From: Kryptolebias marmoratus
Taxonomy: Eukaryota; Chordata; Actinopteri; Cyprinodontiformes; Rivulidae
NCBI RefSeq assembly: GCF_001649575.2
Contig: NC_051441.1
Coordinates: 8,458,695 to 8,522,694, forward strand
Direction: 5' to 3'
DNA length: 64,000 nt
The notes beneath the pieces were generated by a model. The model searched no databases. It saw only the letters and a program-made list of their open reading frames with translations, and was not told where the DNA came from. Made by a program: the position numbers and the translations under genes. This document shows, piece by piece, positions 1 through 12,459 of the stretch (the stretch's first letter is position 1; each line of letters begins with the position of its first letter).

Positions 1-774
1 TAATCATCAAAATTAAACGAAATAAACATTTGAAATATATGAGTTTGTATGTAATGTATGAATATAATATACAAGTTTCACTTTTTAAATGGAATTACTG
101 AAATCAATCTACTTTTTCATGATATTCTAATTTTATGACCAGCACCTGTATACAGTGATGACATCGACGTGTGACGTCACCACATAACGTCATTGTTAAT
201 AATGGGTCTTGGCGGAGTGCTTCTAATTTTCTAATCTTCTGTCATTATTTTTGCCGGGAGGTCTGTAATTTCTGACAACATTGGTCCAACTAGGAGATGA
301 AGAAGTCAAAAAATAAGAGGCTTCATAAACAATAACATTCCTGTGAAAACGCTGAAATAATTCAGAAAGCCCACAGAAATTACTTTATGAAGTTACAAGA
401 AAGCCTGGCTTCTTGGAGGCAGATAATATGTAATTTCCAGGTGTTTTCAAACTTTTGCACTACACTGTAACGAGTTACATCAACAGATCAAGATCAGGGA
501 GCACTTTTCTAGAGAAAAATAATTCACATTTATCTGACTGATGAGTATTATACTGATATATCTGGCATCACACAGAACAATACATCATTTTAGTTAATTT
601 AATAACCTGGAGCTTTTATAAACCAAGCTGTGCTGTCACCGTATTTCAGTATATATTTTGTTTATGCGCCGTTAACTTTCTGGACGGAAGTCGTTAACCG
701 TTGGTCTCCTTAAAAATCAACACTCGTCTTTTTTTTGTTTTGTTTTTTAGCCTAGGACTCTTCAACCAGCCTAC
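1..774 (-). other. asf1b: asf1b intron 1 (partial, runs off left edge)
   Basis: AT-rich sequence following the splice donor of asf1b exon 1 on the minus strand (donor GT at 774-773). I found no second asf1b coding exon here, so it should lie to the left of the window. A palindromic cAMP-response element TGACGTCA sits at 172-179, with further ACGT motifs nearby. No other supported feature. Confidence 0.7.
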
Positions 775-883
775 CTTCAGGGAGGTCCTCCATACACTCG
801 AATGTTATTTCGAACTGGAAGGGGTTTCCAAAGGGACTCGGGTTGTCGAGGACGGCCACGTTCAGCACCTGTACCTTCGCCAT
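775..883 (-). CDS. asf1b: Histone chaperone ASF1B, coding exon 1 (5' part of gene)
   Basis: ASF1 binds the H3-H4 dimer and hands it to CAF-1 or HIRA during nucleosome assembly in the nucleus. Reading the minus strand from an ATG at 883 gives 36 codons plus one base, ending at a GTAGGC splice donor. The peptide begins MAKVQVLNVAVLDNPSPFGN and ends in FECMEDLPE, essentially the invariant N-terminus of vertebrate ASF1 (first beta strands of the Ig-like core). The split codon (G before the intron) fits the next family residue, Asp. I call the b paralogue mainly by the residues around positions 9-12 and by synteny with chromosome-19-type genes; asf1a is less likely but not excluded. The rest of the gene is outside the window. 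The gene is head-to-head with crb3. Confidence 0.9.
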
Positions 884-1200
884 TGTTGCCAAAGCGCCGA
901 AACGAAGAGAAGGGGGCTAGTCGAAAACAAAGCGCGTTAGTCCAATTTTCCAGGCAGCGCTTTAAACGCAACACCGCCACAAAGGCATTACCTCTGGTGT
1001 CCAGACGCGCACTTGTAGTTTAGGGCGTGTACCTTTCTCACACGGCTACTATTACGCTTAACAGTGTGTCAAAGTTAAACAAATATGTCAATATTTTTAG
1101 CAAATTGGCAATAAATTGCCGCTCTCCCGCCGCTTTGACTGTCCTACCCAGGTTTCACTGCGACTACGGCAAGCGGGAGGGACGCGAAGTGAAATCTCAA
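884..1200 (-). promoter_or_regulatory. asf1b: asf1b 5'UTR and GC-rich promoter
   Basis: The region upstream of the asf1b ATG is GC-richer than its surroundings. It carries CCGCC/GCGGGAG motifs around 1124-1132 and 1170-1180, a GCGCC motif at about 894-898, and a CCAAT box (plus-strand reading) at 942-946. ASF1B is a known E2F-regulated S-phase gene, and the GCGGGAG motifs resemble E2F half sites with mismatches. The promoter role is inferred from position and composition. Confidence 0.5.
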
Positions 1201-2400
1201 TAAAAAGCGAAGCCAAGGGCCTCTACTGTCCCCTAGCGGCAAAAATACACATTACCACACATTAAATTACCTGCTGCCTCAGTATATTTATTTACATTTT
1301 CTATATGATCAGTTACACCATTTTTATTTAATCCCAGCCGTCTAATAGTTATTTACAAATGACTTCTTTTGATATAGAACCATTCCTTCTTTGCAATAAT
1401 TTTCATTTCTTGCTCTTTTTTGGTTCTCCTGCATTCAAAAACTTAAACTTTAGAAGTTGTATAGACTAAAACTGAAATCCACACCTTTGGTGTGGGGAAA
1501 GAACTAATTTGCTCCAATAAAATTGTTTGTTTTCTCACCAGGAAGTGAAACTTTGTCAGTCTTGGCAATATCTTTGTTTTACAGTCAACAAAAATATGCA
1601 TCTGTGCCAGCACAAATTGGTCTAAACACAACAGTTATTCTTTTTTTCCATTAACATTGTAGTTGCTGATTCAGTCTACTTCTGCATACTTTGTGCTATT
1701 TTATATACGCTTTTCTGATTGTTCTATTGTAGTGTGCTATGACTTTTAGTAATTGTAACTTATGTACAGTTTGAAATACTTTACTTTTTTTTACCTTTTC
1801 CCCACAGAAATACAATGAGATTTATTCATTTCCTCATCAAACATTGCACTCTGACTTTGACGTCAGTATATTTGCTCTATTTTTGTCTTCGTGTTCTCCT
1901 TTTAGCCGGTGTCTCGCTACAGTAATTGTATCATTTATCTGGTTTTGCTCATTTTAGCTACTGCTCAGCTCGTCTGACCTTTAACTATTTTCATTCTGCA
2001 ACACATTTCAGGGAAGTCATTCAGCCTCTCAACATCCACACTTCATTACTGCATTAGATGCAGATAGTTGAGTTTTAAGTCTCTGATGTCCACACGGATG
2101 AGGCCTCCTGCCTCATTCCCACTCCATGTTTGTAAATTATGTTCATTTAATCCACCTTTCAGTTAGAGTTTTACCAGCAGGTGAATTTGTCTTTGTGGTC
2201 TCATTCACAGCAGGCACCAGAGAGGAGAAGGGTTTTGGTGCAGAAGGACAGAAGAAATGTGTGTCTCCTTCCTCAGTTCTCTCACACTGCAGCCACATGA
2301 ACACCAGGCCGGATTAGACCTGAAGCAGAGCCCCTCTCTGAGTCTGAGGAGGGCAGATTAGGGAGGATTAGAGCCCCGCTGGACCGGCCGGCCTCCCAAT
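1201..2400. other. Intergenic spacer between asf1b and crb3
   Basis: AT-rich, no supported gene. It contains one member of the dispersed TTTTAGCTACTG-type repeat (listed separately) and a TGACGTCA palindrome at 1858-1865. Confidence 0.6.
1670..1985 (+). repeat. Dispersed TTTTAGCTACTG-type repeat copy
   Basis: The stretch shares recognisable blocks (TTTTGCTCATTTTAGCTACTG, TTGCTCTATTTTTGT, TTTGTAACTT) with 15640-15880, 45600-45930 and, inverted, 3410-3905. This suggests one dispersed repeat family. No terminal repeats or coding capacity are visible, so its class is unknown. Confidence 0.45.
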
Positions 2401-2449
2401 TCATCCTTAAAAAATCCCAGGAATGTTGATTTCCCGTCTCCCGATGGGA

Positions 2450-3001
2450 GCCCTGCCACCTGTTGGAGGCGCTGTTTGCTCCCCTCCCCCTCCCCCTCAT
2501 TCTCCTCCTCCACCTCCACCTCCAGACCGGGAGTGAAACCAAACTCTGCTTCAGATTAACAGAAGGAGCTTCAGGAGAAGCATCCAAGGGAAGCACCGGG
2601 ATTATCTGAGCCGCAGAGAGGAGGGATCCGTTCCGCTTCAGGGAGCCGCTCTTTTCTCCTTTTCTCCCACTCCGCACAAAGGAGGATGTGTCCGGCCTGC
2701 TGCAGCTCCACCTGAGCTCAGGTAGGCGGTGTAACACGAACCTGGAGCACGTGACCTGCGAGGAGCCGAGCGAAAAGGGGAGAGAGAGAAAAAAGAACAG
2801 AAAAGAAAAGAAAACTGCTTTCCATGAAGGGATAGAGAAGGGCAGAGGATGTAGCTCGGTGTGAAGAACTCTTCCCTGAGAGTTTCAGAAAGCTTTTATC
2901 AGTTCGTGTCACCTGTTGTTGTCAGCGGGAGGCTTTTTATTGGACCGGAACAGGAACCTGCTCAGGGCTCCCGGCTCGCGGCGACCATCAGCTGGATCAG
3001 G
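2450..3001 (+). promoter_or_regulatory. crb3: Probable crb3 promoter and noncoding first exon
   Basis: A GC-rich island stands out from AT-rich flanks, with CCTCC/CCACCT tracts at 2480-2525 and CpG-containing sequence at 2600-2990. A plausible splice donor (CAGG then GTATGC) lies at 3002-3003. A noncoding first exon joining to the signal-peptide exon at about 4200 would fit CRB3 genes. Exon boundaries are inferred; RNA evidence would fix them. Confidence 0.45.
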
Positions 3002-3212
3002 GTATGCTGGAGTTCACATTATTCACACGATTTTATTATTTACTTCTTTAAGGACTGTCACAGTAATGATGTTTGATTCTGAGGGTATTTGGTGAGCTAT
3101 TAATAGCTTATTATTCTTTGTGAGCAGGTTTCATGATTCAGCATCAGACTGAAAGTGAGTCAGAGCGGCTGACTGAGCCTCACAGGAACTGGACAGCTCG
3201 TCCAGGCACACT

Positions 3213-3308
3213 GTTGATAATAATAATAATAATAATAATGGTGATAACAGGAGAAACAATAATAATAATGATGGTGGTAATCAAAGTAATGATAATAATA
3301 ATGATAAG
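3213..3308 (+). repeat. Trinucleotide (ATA/ATG)n microsatellite
   Basis: Runs of TAA/ATA interspersed with TGG and TGA form an imperfect trinucleotide repeat in crb3 intron 1. Short ORFs here are low complexity and are not genes. Confidence 0.85.
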
Positions 3309-3409
3309 CAGAGAAATAGCATTTTCTGTAAAGGTGCACAGTGAATACTGAGTGCTGAACATTGTGAAAGAAGCTGAAACTGAATTAAAGTTAAAACAAG
3401 CAGAACAGA

Positions 3410-3905
3410 ACAAAAATCAGCAAAACCGAAGCTAAAAACTAAACTCAGCAAGACTGTAGCTAAAAGATAAACTTAGAAAAAGCACCTCTAAAATTAGAAA
3501 ATTAGTGGCTGGAACCTAAAATAAGCAAAACCGTAGCTAGAAGCTAAAATCAGCAAAACCACAGCTAAAAGCTAATGTTAACAAAACCATAGATCATTAG
3601 AAAAATTGCTGCTAAAAGCTAAAATTAGCAGAACTGTAGCTATAATCTAAAACGAACAAAGCCATAGCTAAAAACTAAAATCATCATAACCTGAAGCTAA
3701 AAATTAGAATTAGCAAAACTATCTAAAATCAGAAAAACCTTTACTAAAAGCTAAAATGAGCAAAACAGTAGCTAAAAGCTAAAATCAGTTAAAATGTAAG
3801 TAAAATCAGTAAATCCATAGCCAAAAGATACATTTAGCCGGACTTCTAAAATGAGAAAATCAGTGGCTAAAAATTAAAATAAAAAACTGGAGGTAAAAGC
3901 TAAAC
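3410..3905 (-). repeat. Degenerate minisatellite of AGCTAAAA units
   Basis: About 500 bp made of variants of the unit CAAAACCATAGCTAAAAGCT with AAAATCAG linkers, period roughly 30-40 bases and irregular. Reverse-complemented, the unit reads AGCTTTTAGCTATGGTTTTG, the same motif family as the dispersed copies at 1.7, 15.7 and 45.7 kb. Noncoding, in crb3 intron 1. Confidence 0.75.
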
Positions 3906-4234
3906 TCATCGTAAGAAGACTATTTAGAGAGCTATGCTTCTGAAGGCATCCGAAAGATCTGAATATGTTTCTATAGAGTAAATGTTTGTAAATAAAGTTA
4001 AAAAAGTATAGAAACAACAAATAGTAAAAGTTACTGAACGCTGTTCCCAATCGAGCCGAATGTTGATATATAAATGGTTAAAAAAGTTATCAGAGGTAAA
4101 AAGCATGAAAATAAAATGATGGTGTGACCATTGACTCATCACTGACACAATAATAATAATCTGTTTTCATCTGTTGTAAAAGGGCAGCAAATCCTCTCAG
4201 CGAGCCAGGGACATGGACCCAAGCTGATGCCCCG

Positions 4235-5887
4235 ATGGCCCCGTCTGCCCTCAGCGGGCCCCGCGGGCCCCAGGCGGACCTGTGTCCAGGTGTGCCGACC
4301 AAAGCTGGAGCCGTGGTCGGCAGCGTTTTCTTCCTGGTTCTGAGCAGTAATCCTGTGTGGGGTGAGTTAGCAGCCGCTCTCAAACACTCCCATACAAATG
4401 AGCAATCCATCCGACCGCACCTACACACACACACACACACACACACATAATCACACCATTAACTCTTTCAGTGACACATAAGGAAACTTTGGAGACAGCA
4501 CGAACAGTCTGATACGTATTCAGGCTTGTCAGCGTTTCTGTACAAACTTTATTTTCAGAGAAGAACGAAGAACCCAGCTCCACATGAGTGTGTGACCACA
4601 GCTGCCCTCTCTCTAACCCCCACCGCCTCTTATCAAGTTGTACTTTTGTCCTTGACAATCTTACCATTTGCCTTAGTGAATGATTGACTCAGAGGAAGGC
4701 ATGGGGGCAGGTTTCAGTTTTCAAAACAAAGCGTTCTCTTTATTCTTTGGAGCACAAACAAAATGTGCGATTTGAGTCCCACCCTCCACCCTCCACCTAA
4801 CGTTCAGATCCACGTAGTGTTTCGCTCTGCATTCCTGAGTTTCTCCTCCTGCTTCTCCGCTCTGCCGGGCGAGAAGTTAGCGAGGAGCTCCGTGAGGTAA
4901 CAGAATGATCACACGGCTGGACACGGGTCAGACGGCTGATAACCGGCTCGGCACTGGAGGAGGATCTGTCGCTCCCGAGTGTGACTCAGTTAAAAAGTAA
5001 CTTTTGCTGTATTGCAAATTCTTTTCCGGCTTTTTTTTTTTTTTTTGTCAGAGAGCAAAAAAAAAGAAGCATGAAAAAGAAAAAAAACAACATTTAATGG
5101 AAATTATTAGACTCTCAGCCACCAACACATCAAATTTTAGCTCAATATCTTTCAATAGTTGTATCCATGTTTGTGTTTAATAAGGTCGTTGAGCTTTGGT
5201 GACCATCTTGAATGGGAGTGACTCTAAGAGTTAATCAGTTGTAGATCTACATCCAGTGATTCCTTTCTGAGAGTTTTATTAAAATCCTTCCAGCCTTTAA
5301 GGAGATGTTTTGCTAAAGCTGCGATTGAACACAAACGCGTAGCTTTTTTTTTTTCTGTTAAAGAAGAAGAACAGAGCTGAGCTGCTAACTGGAAGCTCAC
5401 ACAAAATGGAGTATTGTCCACAGAAGGAAGCAGTGTAAAAAGATGGATGTATCTGACAAAAAAAATTACAAATTCCAACGATTCCACATTTTATTGATGT
5501 GTATTTGTTTCCTGTTTTACAGGAAATTATACCATAGATGGAAATGAGAAAAAGTCCAGTAACACCACCACGGTGAGTCCAAGACTCCTCTCCTGAGGAC
5601 GTATTAGTTACCAGCATTAGTGATGTTTCAGTGATAACAGGACAGCCGTCGTTAACACGATGCCCCTCTCCTTTCAGGGTCCAAACATCGCAGCTATCGT
5701 GGCCCCGACGGTCACCCTGGGCGTCCTGGCCATCGTGTTGGCTGTCCTCAGCTGGTTGTTCTGTGTGGTGAAAAAGAAAAGGCAGACTGAAGGGACCTAC
5801 AGACCCAGTGCTGAGGAACAGTCCGGCACTCGCAGCGTGGCCGCGCCCGACGCTTTGAAGCTACCAAAGGAGGAAAGACTCATCTGA
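4235..5887 (+). CDS. crb3: Crumbs homolog 3 (CRB3), complete coding sequence
   Basis: CRB3 is a small apical membrane protein that recruits PALS1/PATJ and PAR6 to set epithelial polarity and tight junctions. Coding exons are 4235-4361, 5523-5572 and 5678-5887, all GT-AG, giving 128 residues (human about 120). The N-terminus has a hydrophobic signal segment (about residues 24-40). The tiny ectodomain carries NYT and NTT glycosylation sequons. One transmembrane helix (IAAIVAPTVTLGVLAIVLAV and on) is followed by a basic stop. The cytoplasmic tail has the FERM-binding juxtamembrane segment (RQTEGTYRPS) and ends in the diagnostic PDZ-binding motif ERLI. Overlapping ATGs at 4214 and 4228 are out of frame or quickly stopped, so 4235 is the best start. 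The noncoding first exon is inferred upstream. The ectodomain is minimal, as in the family. Confidence 0.93.
4423..4447 (+). repeat. (AC)n microsatellite
   Basis: Uninterrupted CA dinucleotide run just inside crb3 intron 2, about 60 bases after the donor at 4362. Confidence 0.95.
5118..5340 (+). repeat. Dispersed 'CCATCTTGAATGGG' repeat, copy 1
   Basis: The copy reads from 'accaacacatcaaatttt' through CCATCTTGAATGGGAGTGACTC to 'gagatgttttgctaa'. It matches in order the copies at 12.5-12.9, 22.2-22.7, 52.6, 54.0-54.2 and (inverted) 58.5-58.7 kb. It is noncoding, with no obvious terminal inverted repeats or poly-A tail, so the transposon class is undetermined. Confidence 0.65.
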
Positions 5888-6600
5888 GACTTGTGCTAAA
5901 AGCCCGCGACGACTCGGGAGGCAAACACGGAGCTTTTGCTTTCAACACGACAAAGTGAAGGAAAGTTCTTCAAGCTCAAGAGAGGCTGAAGAGGAAGCGC
6001 TGAAAGTCCACAGCACTTGGAGGTCCTTACTGTTCCCTTTTTCAACAAAGCACTGAGCTGTTTCTGCACGGTCCGCTGATGAGAAGGACTGGATGGATCT
6101 GAGAACATTTCAAACATGTCTGGATGTTGATTATGCACGGATGAAGCTGCAGTATTGTGTAACCACTAAGCATTTTAGTTTAGAGATGTTGGCCTTATTA
6201 GACAGTTTACAGCGTCGCCTGTTTGATTCAGTTCCCAAACTCACTCATCTTTGACCTCAGAGTTACTCTTTTTATTGCCATTTCAGTCTAAACTCTTTGA
6301 AAAGGACAAAGACGTTAATGAAGTCTTTATTTATTTGACTTTTGAAATGCCTTTTAAACATAAACTATCAAGGAGCTCTACTTGTGATTAAAAATGTCCT
6401 TTTTCTGTGGAAATTACTCAAAGCAATCAACTGTTTACACTTTGAAGGAATCTTTGAACAATCCTGATCTGAAGTCACATGTTTAATCATTTCACCAATC
6501 ATGCAATTCATCTTTCTTTATAATCAACCAGAAATGTTGTCACATTGTGAACATTTATGCTTTTATCAAATAAATAGTCAAATATTTCTGCAATGAAACA
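5888..6600 (+). terminator. crb3: crb3 3'UTR with poly(A) signal
   Basis: Noncoding sequence follows the crb3 stop at 5885-5887. A canonical AATAAA is at 6569-6574, so cleavage is expected near 6590-6600. Confidence 0.65.
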
Positions 6601-6662
6601 CTTTAAAGCCTTTTTGAGTCTCATCAGTCCTCAGAAGATGGTGAGTAAATAGGTGTCCTAAT

Positions 6663-7318
6663 CAGGGGTGGAAATTAGCACCCACCACCGGCAAAATGCG
6701 GGTAAATATTTGAAGTGGTGGGTGAATTTGATCAACACACACGGCACTGTGGCGTGTTGGCAATTTGAACAGAAAAGGTGTTATTTGTCCTCTTGACATA
6801 TAGGGGGCAGTAATGTGCTCGAGTTGCTGCTGTTACGTCGAGCCCCACATTGCCCGTTCCCCCATCAGATACGGTTCCCCCTGCGTCTCCGTAAATAATG
6901 ACTTGTCTATTAACAGAATTGTTTAGAGGGGCAAATATTTCTCATTAAAAAAACAAAAAACATCATTCTTTTAAAAATAAAATGTGCTAATAATATCACA
7001 ATACAGAGGAATAAACACAGNNNNNNNNNNNNNNNNNNNNNNNNNNNNNNNNNNNNNNNNNNNNNNNNNNNNNNNNNNNNNNNNNNNNNNTGAAATATTT
7101 GGTTCCCCCCTTGTAACTTTTGCAGAAAAAGAACAAATGTCTCCAAATTCACAGGACTTGTTGTCCATGATGAGAGGAATAAACACAGTTAAGGACTTTT
7201 TGTTAAATTATTTTTGTCCCATGTTTTAGAGGGGGAACCGATTATTTCAGACGGCTGAAATATTTGGTTCTCCCCTGGTAACTTATGCAGAATGCAAAAT
7301 TTTTAATTTCCACCCCTG
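6663..7318 (+). mobile_element. Non-autonomous hAT-type DNA transposon with perfect target duplication
   Basis: Terminal inverted repeats CAGGGGTGGAAATTA (6663 onward) and TAATTTCCACCCCTG (ending 7318) bound a 656-base element. It is flanked by identical 8-bp direct repeats GTCCTAAT at 6655-6662 and 7319-7326. An 8-bp duplication and CAGGGG-type ends are characteristic of the hAT superfamily. No transposase ORF is present, so it would have moved in trans. The interior contains the assembly gap and a partial internal duplication. It lies 3' of crb3, outside coding sequence. Confidence 0.9.
7021..7090. other. Assembly gap (70 N)
   Basis: Seventy undetermined bases inside the hAT-type element. 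The motifs flanking the gap recur at 7173-7188 and 7256 onward, separated by 67 known bases (7189-7255), so the gap probably hides a tandem duplicate of that segment. Confidence 0.98.
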
Positions 7319-7329
7319 GTCCTAATTAT

Positions 7330-8950
7330 TTGTCTGACTTTATTTAGGTACTTCCAAGAACCTGACCTCTGTAAAAAAAACATTAATTTGGTATTTCTTT
7401 TATGAATCATGAGATATGAGGTAGATGAAACATGTATTAAAGATCCTTTTTTTATAGAGTCAAGGAACCTAGTGATGGCCAGATGAAGTTTTGTAAAGCA
7501 TAGAAGTTTTCTAGTTGATTGTGTTTAAAAATAGTTCATTTCCGAGGCTTCAGATGCTCAGCCGCTCCCCCTGTTGGACAAAGGTTAAAGACAAATAATG
7601 AAGAATAGAAGTTTACAGTCAAACTTCTTACAAAAAAAAGTTTAAAATGTTTAAAATTGGTTTCTAAGGTATTGGAACAACACAACTATGGTTTTTAATC
7701 TTCTAATAAAATTTTATTTGGTAGGAATGTAGAAGTGCAACTAAAAATGGGCACATGTATATACAGTATATATACACAGATATAATAACACATATAAGTT
7801 TGTTTTTTCATATAATTTCTCCTGTTGAGATTCTGGGAGAACATAAAAACTTAAGACAAATATAAAAAGGTTTTTTAGACTTTGTATATAGTTCTACACT
7901 GCAGACATGTTCTGTTGTTCCTTTCCTTGTACCAGTGGCATCAGCTGTCTGTTTTGTGTTCCTCTTCTTTGTTTAATCTATTTAATTATTCATTTAATTT
8001 TCAAGTTTTCATAAGAAAATGTCACAAATGGGTGGGAAAAAAGTCAAAAGTTCAGAGATTTGTTTCAGCTTCTTGAACGGTTTCTTAAGAAGGAACAGGT
8101 ATTCAACTTTGTTTTTCCCAGACTTTAGTCCTCTCCACAGGTCATGACAGACTGATAATCATGTCTGACGAACAACTCTTACTGACAAGTAATTATAAAC
8201 CTGTTTGTCTTCTCAGCTGAAACTGTAGAACATGAACTTAACTGTCGGCTTTAGGTTGTCTGAGCTTCTGTCAAGTGGGATCTAACATGTCCTTTCAAGA
8301 AGGTAAATGGAGCTTTTTGACATTTTATTAGTTTTTGTTTTTCTTGCATCGTTAATATGCTTAAAGAGGTAAAGGCTGCAACAAGAACTAACAGGCTATA
8401 AAACTGTATGTTCTGCAGATATCAGCCGAATGATTAATTTATTTGAGTTCTATTAAAATCCATTTAGCAAACAATGGGATATTTTAGTTAACAATACAAA
8501 CAAACACAAGAAAAATCAATAATGCTTGTCCTTTAGGCAATAGAAAACTGGGTTTCTTCGGTTCTTTGTTTGCTATATTTACATTGGTGGCTAACTTACT
8601 GATTTATCTGCAGCATTTATTAGATAGGGTCATATATTCAATGAAATCCTCATTTTTACACAATTCTGAAGTTAGCTCATTAATTATCATCGGTCATCCT
8701 TATATTTAACTTACATTTTAAATAGATTCTTAAATATGAGAAATTCGCCTTATAGTCTTAAGAAAACCTGCCTTTGTTGATTTTTAAGCTTTTATTACAA
8801 CAAACTAAAACACATTTATAAAATAGGGAAGAGATTCTGCTTGTTTTGTCGTGGAATTAACATATATTGTTATACAGAACAGATTGTTTATAAGGGATTT
8901 ATGTGCTACAGGCTCTGAAGAAGGGTTAGGTCATAAATAAAAACTCAGAG
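7330..8950. other. Intergenic, AT-rich
   Basis: Spacer between the convergent crb3 and tubb4a genes. No gene, RNA or recognisable mobile element seen; short ORFs are chance. Confidence 0.6.
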
Positions 8951-8976
8951 ACATACAATGGGCCTTTCAACGTGAA

Positions 8977-8982
8977 TTTATT
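8977..8982 (-). terminator. tubb4a: Poly(A) signal of the beta-tubulin gene
   Basis: TTTATT on the plus strand (AATAAA on minus), about 295 bases after the tubulin stop codon. This gives a 3'UTR of about 320 bases. Confidence 0.6.
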
Positions 8983-9275
8983 CATTCTCCATTTCCAAGG
9001 CTTCACAGTTAAAATGATTTGCTTCTTCACATGGCAGGGCAATGAGAGGACGGATGAAGGATCTCAGTAATCCAGTGCATTCACAACCTACAAAACATTT
9101 GAACCAAAAACTTCACCAGAACCAGTAAACATCGATGTCTAACTCTAGAGCAACGGCAATCTGGACACAGTCGGCTCTTCAGTTCACGATGGAATGAGGA
9201 GGAAGGAGTAGGGGGATGGGCGTAGTGAAATGAGGTATGTCAGCTGTTTGCGCCGAGGTTTTTTTTTTTTTTTCT

Positions 9276-11628
<2,353 letters not shown>

Positions 11629-11639
11629 TTTCGGAGAGA

Positions 11640-11830
11640 TGGACGAGAAGCTGGTCGAGTAGGAGCTGGGAATGTGAGCGGCAGGGATTCACGGGATGAT
11701 GGCTCCTGCAGTCGATCGTTCGGGGTTTGTTGCGCCGCCTCTGAGACCGTCTACTGGCCCGAAACGGTGGCGCAACCTGACGTCATCACCATGGCAACCG
11801 AAGGCCGGAGGAGAGAGGAAGGCATCCCTC
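11640..11830 (-). promoter_or_regulatory. tubb4a: Beta-tubulin promoter with CRE and RFX X-box
   Basis: About 150 bases upstream of the tubulin ATG are a perfect palindromic CRE TGACGTCA (11778-11785) and an RFX X-box, ATCACC-AT-GGCAAC (11785-11798; consensus RYYNYY, 1-3 spacer, RRNRAC). The two sites overlap by one base. RFX X-boxes mark ciliary and neuronal genes; class IV tubulins occur in axonemes and neurons. The motif is seen directly; function is inferred. Confidence 0.6.
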
Positions 11831-11903
11831 TTCACGCTGATCCTCAGATCCTCGGTTCCTCTCGGACTCAGGCAGAGCTTTAAACTGAAATCACCTTACA
11901 CTG

Positions 11904-12395
11904 TATGGGGCGCCGTTTGTAAAGGAGCTTGTGCTAAAAATTCATGCCTAAATTTTGTCACATTTAGCTTCTGCTAAAAATTCATGCCTAAATTTTGTCA
12001 CATTTAGCTTCTGCTAAAAATTCATGCCTAAATTTTGTCACATTTAGCTTCTGCTAAAAATTCATGCCTAAATTTTGTCACATTTAGCTTCTGCTAAAAA
12101 TTCATGCCTAAATTTTGTCACATTTAGCTTCAAACACTGTTTAAAAATGTAGTGTTGATTTTCTGATGTCACTTTTTACAACATTTAGATTTAACATTTA
12201 ACATTTAGATTTAACATTTAGCATTTAGATTTATATTTAGTATGTAGCTGTAACAATTACATGCAACTAGCTAAATGTTGTAAAAAGTGACATCAGAAAA
12301 TCAACACTACATTTTTAAACAGTGTTTGAAGCTAAATGTGACAAAATTTAGGCATGAATTTTTAGCACAAGCTCCTTTACAAACGGCGCCCCATA
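11904..12395. mobile_element. Palindromic MITE-like element with 6-bp target duplication
   Basis: Perfect inverted ends TATGGGGCGCCGTTTGTAAA (from 11904) and its complement (ending 12395) bound a 492-base element. The direct repeats ACACTG flank it at 11898-11903 and 12396-12401. The inverted arms are long: left blocks at 11904-11950 and 12122-12185 reappear inverted at about 12265-12395. The left arm carries five perfect copies of a 40-base unit and the right arm only one. No ORF. The 6-bp duplication is unusual (Dada-type elements make 6-7 bp), but the superfamily is not established. Confidence 0.85.
11931..12130 (+). repeat. Perfect 40-bp x 5 tandem array
   Basis: The unit starting TTCATGCCTAAATTTTGTCA repeats exactly at 11941, 11981, 12021, 12061 and 12101. 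The copies are identical, implying recent expansion inside the palindromic element's left arm. Confidence 0.97.
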
Positions 12396-12459
12396 ACACT
12401 GAGGAGGGACGAGTTGGGCCAAACCTCGAAAAGATGCGCGAGATCTCACGATATATCGA

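Noticed and set aside
701..1023. Plus-strand ORFs of 73-79 codons over 701-1023
   Set aside because: They are the antisense shadow of asf1b exon 1 and its GC-rich promoter.
2282..2737. 151-codon minus-strand ORF
   Set aside because: Arg/Ser/Gly-rich low-complexity translation of the crb3 GC-rich promoter; no domain.
3133..3413. ORFs rich in Ile/Met on both strands
   Set aside because: Translation of an ATA/ATG microsatellite.
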